Assembly (NCBI GenBank): GCA_937926845.1 | Contig: CALBBS010000024.1 | Coordinates: forward strand, 1 to 7,509 | DNA: 7,509 nucleotides | From: an uncultured Atopobium sp. | Lineage (GTDB): Bacteria; Actinomycetota; Coriobacteriia; Coriobacteriales; Atopobiaceae | Reading direction: 5' to 3' | Shown: in pieces, positions 1 to 6,330 of the stretch | Layout of the letters: the number at the start of each line of letters is the position of its first letter | Numbering within the stretch: position 1 is the first letter of the stretch | Notes under the pieces: model-generated | Databases searched by the model: none | What the model was told of the DNA's origin: nothing | The model's input: the letters and a program-made list of their open reading frames with translations, nothing else | Made by a program: the position numbers and the translations under genes

Positions 1-2
1 AG

Positions 3-89
3 ATTATTGCCGCGTGGTTTGTGACGCTGCCAGCCACTATGGCACTTGGCGGACTTATTGCCTTCCTGACCAGCTTTGTTCTGGCATAA
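3..89 (+). CDS. C-terminal tail of a PiT-family inorganic phosphate permease (partial)
   Basis: The reading frame from base 3 is open to a TAA at 87-89 and encodes 28 residues, including AAWFVTLPATMALGG. The W-x-x-T-L-P pattern followed by a small-residue-rich hydrophobic helix is typical of the last membrane segment of PiT (PitA-like) low-affinity phosphate transporters, which are coupled to protons or cations. Everything upstream is outside the window, so the assignment rests on this one helix alone. The stop lies 3 bases before the trmL start, so the two genes are probably co-transcribed and translationally coupled. Another polytopic transporter with a similar last helix cannot be excluded. 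Confidence 0.6.
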   Translation: MIAAWFVTLPATMALGGLIAFLTSFVLA

Positions 90-92
90 CCT

Positions 93-788
93 ATGCTCAA
101 CGTTGTACTGGTAGAGCCCGAAATTCCCGCAAACACGGGAAACATTGGTCGCACCTGCGTTGTGAGCGGAACTCATTTGCATTTAGTGGGCCCATTGGGT
201 TTCTCACTTGATGACAAAAGCCTTAAACGAGCAGGTATGGCTTACTGGCAAAGCCTTAACGTTTCCGTCTACGATAACTGGGATCAATTTCTGGAGAAGA
301 ACGGTCTGGCCCAAGCATCTGGCTCACCTGCTGGGGACGCTGCACACGACGCTGTTGCCATTGCAGCTAGCGTTTCCAACGGCGCTTTTGCGGGCGGTAG
401 ATCTCCGCTTCACTTTCTAACCAAGAAGGCTAAGAAGACCTACACGCAAGCAACGTATTGCGATGGGGATTACCTCATCTTTGGTAAGGAAAGCTTGGGA
501 TTATCCGAGGAACTTCTGGCCAAGCACGCAGACGAGTGCGAGAGAATCCCAATGCTGCAAGACTCCACCAGTCTGGTCAACCGTGAGGACTGGAGCCAGA
601 AGCACGATGCGCTAGATGGTGATGATCAGTACTCTCATCCAGCGCTTTTACAGCAGGATATCTGCGGAAACTTTATTGACCCCAATGAGTTTTCGGTCAG
701 TGCCCTTAATGTTTCAAACGCAGCTGCCATTGTGCTGTACGAGGCACTGCGGCAGATTGGTTTTCCAGGAATGGACGCTGGAGAGTAG
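93..788 (+). CDS. trmL: tRNA (cytidine(34)-2'-O)-methyltransferase TrmL, with two insertions
   Basis: This SPOUT (trefoil-knot) enzyme of the TrmL/YibK family transfers a methyl group from S-adenosylmethionine to the 2'-OH of the wobble nucleotide in certain leucine tRNAs; that role is family knowledge. The three family motifs are visible: EPEIPANTGNIGRTC (residues 9-22), GDYLIFGKESLGL (125-137) and ALNVSNAAAIVLYEA (204-218), the last two forming the cofactor-binding knot. The protein has 231 residues where E. coli TrmL has about 157. The excess sits in two places: about 30 residues at 69-104, rich in Ala/Gly/Ser, and about 43 residues at 155-200, rich in Asp/Gln/His, between the IPM strand and the last motif. 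The ATG is 3 bases after the permease stop with no strong Shine-Dalgarno, which suggests translational coupling. The insertions keep the frame, and the knot motifs are intact. Confidence 0.93.
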   Translation: MLNVVLVEPEIPANTGNIGRTCVVSGTHLHLVGPLGFSLDDKSLKRAGMAYWQSLNVSVYDNWDQFLEKNGLAQASGSPAGDAAHDAVAIAASVSNGAFAGGRSPLHFLTKKAKKTYTQATYCDGDYLIFGKESLGLSEELLAKHADECERIPMLQDSTSLVNREDWSQKHDALDGDDQYSHPALLQQDICGNFIDPNEFSVSALNVSNAAAIVLYEALRQIGFPGMDAGE

Positions 789-856
789 CGGCTTTTAACG
801 CCTTTGAAGAGCCTGCTTTTGCTGTTTCTTATAAAGTAGCCAAAATACGTAACAAA

Positions 857-882
857 AAACCCGGGCGCAAAGACCCGGGTTT
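857..882 (-). terminator. Rho-independent terminator of the surface-protein gene, possibly bidirectional
   Basis: A perfect 9-bp inverted repeat (AAACCCGGG at 857-865, CCCGGGTTT at 874-882) encloses an 8-base loop. Read on the minus strand, the stem runs into a U tract (complement of the A run 854-859), so it is a good terminator for the gene ending at 906. On the plus strand the tail is only TTTAAT, so it may also stop trmL transcripts, less efficiently. The remainder of 789-905 shows nothing else recognisable. Confidence 0.85.
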
Positions 883-905
883 AATAGTTGTGTTAACACT
901 TCCCC

Positions 906-3485
906 TTATTTTTGGTCACGCTTCCTACGATGCAAAACAAGAGAAGTTCCCAAGGAAGCCACAGAGGTTAGGGCTGTACTAACAAGAATCACGCTTGAAG
1001 CGTCGCCAGTCTCGGGCAGAGCGCTCTTACGCTTTGCTGGAGTCTGAGGTGCCGCAGGAGCTTCAGGGTTCTTTGTGTAGTAGAACGTGTATTCAAGCTG
1101 GTCAGCAGAAACATATCCGGTGCTGTCACCCTGAAGTGTGTAACCGTCAATCTCACGAGCAGAAACATTCTGCAGGTTGAGCGTCTGGCTGCCAATAACA
1201 TCGTCAGAATGAATTTGCTCTCCGGTCTGCGCATCAACGTAATGGATGGTATAGGTGTAGCGAGTTTCCTTGCTATACGTAAAGGTCAAGACGTTATTCT
1301 CGGCATTCTCGTCAAGAACCATAGAGCGAGAAGAAACGTCTACATAGGCGTAGTCTCCGCGATCAGCTGCGTCGAGAGCCCACTTGCTGACGAGGGAGCC
1401 AATTTGAGCGGTCTCAGTTGTGGTTGAGAGAATCTGACCATCGTCTGTTTGGTGAATGACCGTGTAGGAGACGGAAGAATCGTTCTTCTTCCAGAGCGCG
1501 TGGAGGGTAATGTCACCTGTAACTGCTGCGGAGAAGCTGTATACGGAAGGGTTACCGTTGGTGTAGAGAATCCAACCAGCAAAGGTGTAGCCTTCTCGAA
1601 CAGGATCAGCTGGCTTTGTAGCTGCATCTCCGTAGGTAAGCTCCTGTGAGTTGACTGGTGAGCCACCCTCGGAGTCAAAGGTAACGGTTGCAGTAAGAGG
1701 TGCCCACTTGGCGTACAGCACGGTATTGGTTGCGGGCATAGTGGTATTGGTAACAGGAGTGCCCACAGTCTCTGAATTGTCGTACCAGCCCTTGAAAACA
1801 TAACCAGGACGGGGAGAAGTTAAAGAGGCGCCAGGAACATCGGTGCTGGCATTAAAGGGCTCTTCGAAGAGGTGAGAGTGCGTAGCAACAGTTGTGCCAG
1901 AGCTTACGTAGGTAACGGTATAGGTATTGCGCTTATAGCGGTGCTCAATCAAGTTGGAATTGTAATCAGTGATGAGGTAGTCGTAGTTGTATGGCTGCCA
2001 ACTGGTCCAACCAAGTGCATCGTAATTGGTTCCATCAAAATGGCCAATGCTCATGCGGTAGCCATCATACGAGAAACCAGGATGTCTATTCTCGCTCTCA
2101 AGATAGCCATCGCCACCGTTTCTTGCAATCTCTGTAATCATGCCAGGTCGAGAAAGCGTGTGGTCTCCGCCCATATCGTAAGAACCATCAAGATTTTGAT
2201 AGTAGTAGAAGCGGTAACGCGGACCAAGGTCAGTAGAGTCAGTGTAGCGACCATAAACATCAAGAACATTATCCGCAGTAATTTTAGTACCTGGATCGGT
2301 TGTTCTTATCTGTACCGTGGTTGCAGTGCCGCCAATGCCAGGGATTGAGCCGTACCAATAGTAAGTTCCAGTCGGATCAGCTGCACGCATTGCAGCAACC
2401 ATATCCTCACTGTACTTGTTGCCAGTATTAGGGTTAATGGCGTAAGGGTCTACTACATCACCATAATGAATGGTAAATGTTGCAAGAATAGGACCGTTTC
2501 TCTTTGGGCGTAGATTGACAGTAATAGCCGCAAGGTTGTAGTACACGTTAATAGTGGTAGAGCCATCTGCTGCAATAGGAGTTGGATCACTTTCGTGGCT
2601 GTAGGTTTCAAAGCGGAAAACGCCCGTATTTGGCTGGAGAGGAGCAGTCGCAGTCATTGTTCCAACAGTTCCGGAAGCCGCGGTAGTTGTGACGTAGTTG
2701 TAGTTAGAAGGGTTGTTTGGATCCTGAATAAAATAGGCGTAGTGATACGTTGCTGTTGCTGGAGTCCAAAGTGCTTTTGCAGTAACAGGCTCTTGAGGCA
2801 TGGTGGTGGGCAGGGAATCTGCAATACCATCATCGTTAAGGTCCCAACCAGCAAAGGTATAACCAGTTCGCGTTGGATTAGGGACGGCAGGAACAGCATC
2901 TCCTGGATTTCCAATTACAGGAGATAACTCACTGCCAGAAGTTGAGAAATAAATTGCGCTGCGAGGATTGCGATCGTAATAGATGTACTTAACAGCCTTG
3001 CCATCTGCGGTAACCTTGAGTGATAGGTCAGTAGTTGTACGAACAAAACCTGGATAGGTAACATCCGGAGCGGTAACAATTGCATCGGGCACACCGTAGT
3101 TTTCTTCGGAGGAAGCCTCAACATAATTACCAGTGGTCATTTCTTTCATGCGTTTAACGGTGTAGGGAACATAGCCAGGCATGTAATAGATAGTCTGCTT
3201 GATGTAGTGATCTGAGCCAGAGGCTACGCCAGTAACGGTTGCTTGAGCAGGATCTTCCAGGTCATAGCCAGTAATCGTTGGAGCTGTAACAGACCAAGAT
3301 TCTCCCTCATTTACAACTTGCTTAGAAGGCGCATGAATCTCTTCATCGTTTAGTACATTAACGTATGAGACAACAACAGAGTATTTACCTGCATCTTCAA
3401 TAGATTCTGCAATAGCAGATGCAGGAAGACTGCTCAAAATAAGAGCGAGAGCAAATAAAATGCTCAAAACTTTTTTAACGCGCAT
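906..3485 (-). CDS. LPETG-anchored surface protein with InlB B-repeats and MucBP-like modules
   Basis: An 859-residue secreted, sortase-anchored protein, probably an adhesin. It starts with a signal peptide: basic MRVKK, a hydrophobic core to about residue 20, and likely cleavage after ASA or AIA near 24-26. It ends with LPETG (823-827), a hydrophobic segment (about 831-852) and the basic tail RRKRDQK; a short Pro/Ala linker (808-818) precedes LPETG. At least three InlB B-repeats (Listeria-Bacteroides repeat) lie at about 177-241 (GYTFAGW), 522-594 (GYVFKGWY) and 598-665 (GYTFAGW). MucBP-like beta-rich units lie at about 36-101, 107-171, 672-738 and 744-803. The part 246-521 is rich in Tyr, Asn and Thr and I can assign it only loosely to the same classes. 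The start is fixed by GAGGAG five bases upstream (3491-3496). Neither a YSIRK signal motif nor a catalytic motif is seen. It follows the CPBP protease gene on the same strand, with its own likely promoter. The adhesion role is inferred from architecture; the ligand is unknown. Confidence 0.9.
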   Translation of the reverse strand: MRVKKVLSILFALALILSSLPASAIAESIEDAGKYSVVVSYVNVLNDEEIHAPSKQVVNEGESWSVTAPTITGYDLEDPAQATVTGVASGSDHYIKQTIYYMPGYVPYTVKRMKEMTTGNYVEASSEENYGVPDAIVTAPDVTYPGFVRTTTDLSLKVTADGKAVKYIYYDRNPRSAIYFSTSGSELSPVIGNPGDAVPAVPNPTRTGYTFAGWDLNDDGIADSLPTTMPQEPVTAKALWTPATATYHYAYFIQDPNNPSNYNYVTTTAASGTVGTMTATAPLQPNTGVFRFETYSHESDPTPIAADGSTTINVYYNLAAITVNLRPKRNGPILATFTIHYGDVVDPYAINPNTGNKYSEDMVAAMRAADPTGTYYWYGSIPGIGGTATTVQIRTTDPGTKITADNVLDVYGRYTDSTDLGPRYRFYYYQNLDGSYDMGGDHTLSRPGMITEIARNGGDGYLESENRHPGFSYDGYRMSIGHFDGTNYDALGWTSWQPYNYDYLITDYNSNLIEHRYKRNTYTVTYVSSGTTVATHSHLFEEPFNASTDVPGASLTSPRPGYVFKGWYDNSETVGTPVTNTTMPATNTVLYAKWAPLTATVTFDSEGGSPVNSQELTYGDAATKPADPVREGYTFAGWILYTNGNPSVYSFSAAVTGDITLHALWKKNDSSVSYTVIHQTDDGQILSTTTETAQIGSLVSKWALDAADRGDYAYVDVSSRSMVLDENAENNVLTFTYSKETRYTYTIHYVDAQTGEQIHSDDVIGSQTLNLQNVSAREIDGYTLQGDSTGYVSADQLEYTFYYTKNPEAPAAPQTPAKRKSALPETGDASSVILVSTALTSVASLGTSLVLHRRKRDQK

Positions 3486-3524
3486 AAGTTCTCCTCAAAC
3501 AGCAAAAAAGATAGGTAAATCATA

Positions 3525-3553
3525 ATTAATGACGAGAAGAACTTGCTGTTCAA
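3525..3553 (-). promoter_or_regulatory. Candidate promoter of the LPETG surface-protein gene
   Basis: On the minus strand, TTGAAC (3553-3548) and ATTAAT (3530-3525) are separated by 17 bases, each matching four of six consensus positions. Transcription would begin near 3518, giving a leader of about 32 bases that contains the GAGGAG ribosome site. The 129-base gap 3486-3614 otherwise contains only AT-rich sequence and no strong terminator for the protease gene upstream, so read-through from that gene is also possible. Confidence 0.4.
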
Positions 3554-3614
3554 AATGCAAATCGACCGTATATACACAAATTTTTTACTACTAGAAAAAT
3601 CAGCAAAGGTCCAC

Positions 3615-4589
3615 CTAATGTTCGTCGGTTTTCTCGGCAGATTTCTTGACAAATAGTTTGCCGGATTTCCTGAGCTGATAGGCAAGAATCATGATGGTTA
3701 CCAGCATAACAATCGCAGAGACGGCAGATCCTTCTGCTCCAAAATTTCCGCCAGTAAGCCAGCCTGGGCCATCGCTAGGAACAAACTTCAACAGCGAGCT
3801 ACCTGTGGCGCTTCCGCTTACCAGAACGCCAAAGATGTTACCCTGAGCACAGTTCCAAGCTCCATGAATGCCAGCAGCTCCCCAGAGATTGTCTGTTTTG
3901 ATGATGTAGAACGTTTCCAAGACGCCAAAAAGAATTAGGTCAATCAGGGATTGCATGCTAAATCCGCTGTTAAACATGTGGAGAAGGCCAAACAGACTGC
4001 TTGAAACCACAATTGCAATAATCTTGTTGGACTTCTCTGCCATGACAGGAAGGAGCCAGCCCCTGGTGACAAGCTCTTCTGTTCCGCCCTGAATGAGCCA
4101 AAACGGAACGGTAAGAAGAACAAAACCAAGGGCATAGGGCGTAAAAGTAGTGCCAACTAATTGATAAAATCCGGTCAAAATGAGAATCAGCATCACAACA
4201 GAGAAGAGAAGAATTCCTAGACCAAAGCCTTTGAACAGCTCTTTCTTCCAGTTGTCTTTGTAAAATCCTAGGGTAACAATCGGGCGTTTTTCAAAGAATT
4301 TTACCCACAGGAAAAAGAGACCTGCAATAAAGACAAAGGAAAGAAGCGTTACCAGAAGATAATAGTCTCCAAAAATCTCTCTCAGATTGAGGGAATCGGA
4401 AAGGCGATCTGGAAGTTCTGGGTGCGTCATGTAGTAAGGAGCAATAATAAGAGCCGCTGAGATGGCCATTACAATAGCGCCAATAATTTGCCCAACGACC
4501 AACAAGAAAACGGCTAAAAAGGGACTAAGCCAAGCTGGAGTTAGTCTCTTTGCCAGCTTGACGTCGGAAAACATGCGATTTTCTTGCAT
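3615..4589 (-). CDS. CPBP-family intramembrane glutamic protease (Abi/CAAX-like)
   Basis: A 324-residue polytopic membrane protein of the CPBP family (CAAX proteases and bacteriocin-processing enzymes; Pfam Rce1-like/Abi). Hydrophobic segments occur at about 22-50, 77-97, 121-140, 152-167, 189-203, 213-231 and 287-305. The three active-site motifs are present: EELVTRG with E171, E172 and R176; the FGLLH motif with H204; and HGAWN with H242 and N246. An intact set suggests an active enzyme. Bacterial members process peptides, protect against bacteriocins or take part in cell-surface functions; the substrate here is unknown. AGGAG at 4596-4600, six bases before the ATG, supports this start over Met6. 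The neighbours are an LPETG protein downstream (129-base gap) and an ATC-hydrolase-like gene upstream (87-base gap), all on one strand. A role in maturing or protecting surface components is a guess from position. No bacteriocin gene is visible nearby. Confidence 0.88.
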   Translation of the reverse strand: MQENRMFSDVKLAKRLTPAWLSPFLAVFLLVVGQIIGAIVMAISAALIIAPYYMTHPELPDRLSDSLNLREIFGDYYLLVTLLSFVFIAGLFFLWVKFFEKRPIVTLGFYKDNWKKELFKGFGLGILLFSVVMLILILTGFYQLVGTTFTPYALGFVLLTVPFWLIQGGTEELVTRGWLLPVMAEKSNKIIAIVVSSSLFGLLHMFNSGFSMQSLIDLILFGVLETFYIIKTDNLWGAAGIHGAWNCAQGNIFGVLVSGSATGSSLLKFVPSDGPGWLTGGNFGAEGSAVSAIVMLVTIMILAYQLRKSGKLFVKKSAEKTDEH

Positions 4590-4676
4590 AAAAAACTCCT
4601 AGTAAACGTACTCAAAGCGCGTTATGTAGATGACAAAATTTTAGCGACGGTGCAGGCAAACGGCGTCTACCTGCGA

Positions 4677-5285
4677 TTAGTTCTCTTTATACTCTAAGAG
4701 AAAATCGCAACAATCGCCACCGTGGCCTATGGTTTTTGTACGGCCCCAGATAAGTTGAGGATGCAGATTACCGTATCCTGCATCGTCACTATCACAGTAT
4801 GCAGCGGTTATTTCGGGACAGCCATATTTTTTGGTTATCTCATAGTAGGGGCAGCTCACAATATTGAGGCGCGCTTCGTTACCGTGACTTTCTGGATATT
4901 CAAAGGCAAATCCAGCACTTGATGTGCAGCTCTTCTCGATACCTGATTTAAAAAGTTGTGGAAACCTGCGTGCAAGACCAAACGTTTTGATGGCCCATTG
5001 GAAGAGCGGGACTCGTTTTGCAGCAAAGCGCTGGAAATACTCGCGAATATACCAGACGGCTTTTTCTTGAGAGATGCCCTCTGCTCGTAGAGCTTCATAT
5101 ACTGCAATACCAGGGTAAATGCGCTTATAAGAGTGAGCGCGGAGTTCTTTGGAATCTGATGCATTTTCTGCACAAAGAGCCTCGTATCGCCTCTGAGCTA
5201 TCTGTGCTATTTGATCTGCTCTTGCCGCACCGATGTCCTCGGCGGCTATCGTGCACGTTTCTTTGATGAGCTGCTGAACTTTCAT
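4677..5285 (-). CDS. L-2-amino-thiazoline-4-carboxylic acid (ATC) hydrolase-like protein
   Basis: A soluble protein of 202 residues from the preferred ATG at 5283-5285; an in-frame ATG at 5345 would add 20 residues. The C-terminal half matches my recollection of the ATC_hydrolase family (named after the enzyme opening the thiazoline ring on the route to L-cysteine): a CPYYE segment (145-149), GCPE (155-158), YCDSDDAGYG (163-172), and a final RTKTIGHGGDCCDF (182-195). The N-terminal half is helical and charged. Many family members are uncharacterised and may have other substrates, so the substrate is not established. The repeated conserved Cys, Asp and His residues suggest a catalytic or metal-binding centre. 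The shorter start is chosen because GAGG lies five bases before it (5291-5294) and because the longer start would lie on top of the likely -35 element. The CPBP gene follows 87 bases downstream. Confidence 0.72.
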   Translation of the reverse strand: MKVQQLIKETCTIAAEDIGAARADQIAQIAQRRYEALCAENASDSKELRAHSYKRIYPGIAVYEALRAEGISQEKAVWYIREYFQRFAAKRVPLFQWAIKTFGLARRFPQLFKSGIEKSCTSSAGFAFEYPESHGNEARLNIVSCPYYEITKKYGCPEITAAYCDSDDAGYGNLHPQLIWGRTKTIGHGGDCCDFLLEYKEN

Positions 5286-5290
5286 ATGAG

Positions 5291-5294
5291 CCTC
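5291..5294 (-). promoter_or_regulatory. Ribosome binding site that decides the ATC-hydrolase-like start
   Basis: On the minus strand GAGG is followed by five bases and then ATG at 5285. The alternative in-frame ATG at 5345 has no purine-rich site before it, so this site favours the 202-residue product. Confidence 0.6.
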
Positions 5295-5316
5295 ACTATT
5301 TTGTAGAAATGCACTA

Positions 5317-5345
5317 ATGAAAAGCCAGTTAGAACACGCTAACAA
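5317..5345 (-). promoter_or_regulatory. Candidate promoter with overlapping palindrome before the ATC-hydrolase-like gene
   Basis: On the minus strand TTGTTA (5345-5340) and TTTCAT (5322-5317) are separated by 17 bases, each matching four of six consensus positions. A perfect 5-bp inverted repeat (GTTAG at 5328-5332, CTAAC at 5339-5343) covers the spacer and the edge of the -35 element, where a repressor would be expected to bind. Both the promoter and the operator role are inferred from position and pattern only. Confidence 0.35.
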
Positions 5346-5397
5346 TTGTACGCTTAAATTTTACAGAATGCAGCAAGTGCAGATGTCCAGCGATGGT

Positions 5398-5705
5398 TTA
5401 GGTAAAGTTTTTTACTATCTCTAGACCAAGAAGCAGTGCCTTTTCATGGGAGTCTTTGCCAAAGTCCCTCTCGTCATATTCGTGAACGTTTGCTAAAGAG
5501 TCTGCCGTAAAAAGGAACTGTCCAAATTGCGCTCCTCGTTTTCTACAACAAGCGGCTAGTGCTGAGCATTCCATTTCTACAACTGAGCATCCTTCCTGCA
5601 TCCACGGCTAACCAGTATGTTCATAACCTGCGTGGACGAAGCAGATCCAGTAGGGGATTGAACTAAACAGATTTTCTCGCCATGTGAAGTTAAAAATACA
5701 TCTGT
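5398..5705 (-). pseudogene. Remnant of a nucleoside phosphorylase gene (PNP_UDP family), internally deleted
   Basis: The 3' part (5601-5398) encodes 67 residues with the C-terminal signature of nucleoside phosphorylases: EGCSVVEMECSALAACC, where the Met-Glu of EMEC normally contacts the ribose, then FLFTADSLANV and a helical end. In another minus-strand frame just upstream (about 5705-5598) a second family-like block reads TDVFLTSHGEKICLVQS followed by PTGS and VMNILVSRGC, resembling residues around 75-110 of full-length (about 255-residue) enzymes. The intervening core and the true N-terminus are missing, the two blocks are out of frame, and a TAG at 5608-5610 closes the C-terminal frame upstream. 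Nothing here could make a working enzyme. The assignment of the 3' block is firm; that of the upstream block is moderate. Confidence 0.75.
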
Positions 5706-5712
5706 TTATTGC

Positions 5713-5741
5713 TTGACAACGTATACCATTTGTATCAAAAT
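5713..5741 (+). promoter_or_regulatory. Promoter of the toxin-antitoxin operon
   Basis: A perfect -35 hexamer TTGACA (5713-5718) is followed after 17 bases by CAAAAT (5736-5741), matching four of six consensus positions. The ribosome site AAGGAG (5751-5756) and the antitoxin ATG at 5765 follow, giving a short leader. Confidence 0.6.
5723..5735 (+). promoter_or_regulatory. Candidate antitoxin operator
   Basis: The inverted repeat ATAC-CATTT-GTAT lies between the -35 and -10 elements of the operon promoter. Antitoxins of the RelB/DinJ family bind short palindromes at this position through their ribbon-helix-helix domain and repress their own operon, so this is the natural operator. The arms are only 4 bp, so the call is tentative. 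Confidence 0.4.
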
Positions 5742-5764
5742 CGCCTAAAAAAGGAGCTGATACT

Positions 5765-6046
5765 ATGGCAACAAGTCCTACTCAAATTCGCATTGATAGT
5801 AATGTCAAAACAGAAGCAAATGAACTGTTTAAAGAACTCGGCATCGATATGTCAAGTGCCGTAAACATCTTCTTACGCCAGTGCGTTTTGCACGGAGGCC
5901 TTCCTTTTAAAGTGGAAATCCCAAAGTTTAATGCTGAAACACTTGCTGCTATGGAAGAAGCACGCGATATCATGTCAGGTAAAATTCAAGCAACCTCCTA
6001 CAATACAACAGATGAGCTGTTTAAAGATCTCAATGCAGGGGTTTAA
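5765..6046 (+). CDS. dinJ: RelB/DinJ-family type II antitoxin
   Basis: A 93-residue antitoxin. Residues 6-45 form the ribbon-helix-helix DNA-binding and dimerisation region: the strand TQIRIDS, a helix around 14-24, then the family-typical GIDMSSAVNIFLRQ (26-39) and the HGGLPF motif (43-48). The C-terminal half (about 56-91) is the flexible part that wraps and inhibits the toxin. The product should neutralise the YafQ-like toxin encoded next to it and repress the operon as a complex, as known for E. coli DinJ-YafQ. AAGGAG eight bases upstream supports the ATG. The stop is 5 bases before the toxin ATG, so the two are translated from one message. Confidence 0.93.
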   Translation: MATSPTQIRIDSNVKTEANELFKELGIDMSSAVNIFLRQCVLHGGLPFKVEIPKFNAETLAAMEEARDIMSGKIQATSYNTTDELFKDLNAGV

Positions 6047-6051
6047 GTTAT

Positions 6052-6330
6052 ATGCTTAAACTTCAAGCAACTTCTAAGTTTCGGAAGGATTACAAGCGCA
6101 TTAAAAAACGAGGTCTTGATATATCTCCACTCCAAGAGGTGCTTAACAAACTCTGCGCTGGGGAAGCTTTAGACCCAAAACACAAAGACCACGCTCTTAC
6201 TGGATCCTACCAAGGGTTTAGAGAATGCCATATTCAACCAGACTGGCTTTTGATTTATGCTATTTATAAAGACGAGCTTATACTTGTTGCTTCTCGTACG
6301 GGAAGTCATGCTGATTTATTTAATATGTAG
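6052..6330 (+). CDS. yafQ: YafQ-family mRNA interferase toxin
   Basis: A 92-residue RelE-superfamily endoribonuclease that, in E. coli, cuts mRNA in the ribosomal A site. The residues needed for YafQ catalysis can be aligned: H47 (KDHALTG), H60 and D64 (CHIQPDW), and H86 (RTGSHADLF), corresponding to E. coli H50, H63, D67 and H87. The fold signature RECHIQPDWLLIY is intact, so the toxin should be active. GGGG at 6038-6041, ten bases before the ATG, may serve as the ribosome site, helped by coupling to the antitoxin. The last 11 bases overlap the 3' end of the convergent hydrolase gene. This placement is common for a small transferable stability module. Confidence 0.93.
   Translation: MLKLQATSKFRKDYKRIKKRGLDISPLQEVLNKLCAGEALDPKHKDHALTGSYQGFRECHIQPDWLLIYAIYKDELILVASRTGSHADLFNM

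Noticed and set aside
1872..2348. A 158-codon open frame on the plus strand inside the surface-protein gene
   Set aside because: It is the reverse complement of a coherent, signal-peptide-to-LPETG protein. Its translation has no recognisable motif and no good ribosome site, so it is a shadow, like other plus-strand frames within 906-3485.
3580..3600. AT-rich inverted repeat after the CPBP gene
   Set aside because: The ATTTTT/AAAAAT arms contain only A-T pairs and would form too weak a stem to act as an intrinsic terminator.
3464..3685. A 73-codon minus-strand frame spanning the gap between the CPBP and surface-protein genes
   Set aside because: It overlaps both genes in another frame, covers the likely promoter, and its translation has no family resemblance.
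3615..4589. Bacteriocin-immunity role for the CPBP protein
   Set aside because: Some family members have this role, but no bacteriocin precursor, transporter or regulator is present nearby.
4652..4674. Hairpin GCAGG/CCTGC between the ATC-hydrolase-like and CPBP genes
   Set aside because: The stem has only five Watson-Crick pairs plus wobbles and is not followed by a T run on the minus strand, so it is not a convincing terminator.
5286..5345. N-terminal extension of the ATC-hydrolase-like protein from the ATG at 5345
   Set aside because: No ribosome site precedes it, the extra 20 residues look unlike the family, and the region holds the likely promoter.
5398..5601. A small intact gene of 67 codons
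   Set aside because: The sequence is only the C-terminal end of a nucleoside phosphorylase, and a second family block lies out of frame upstream, so it is a remnant rather than a functional small protein.
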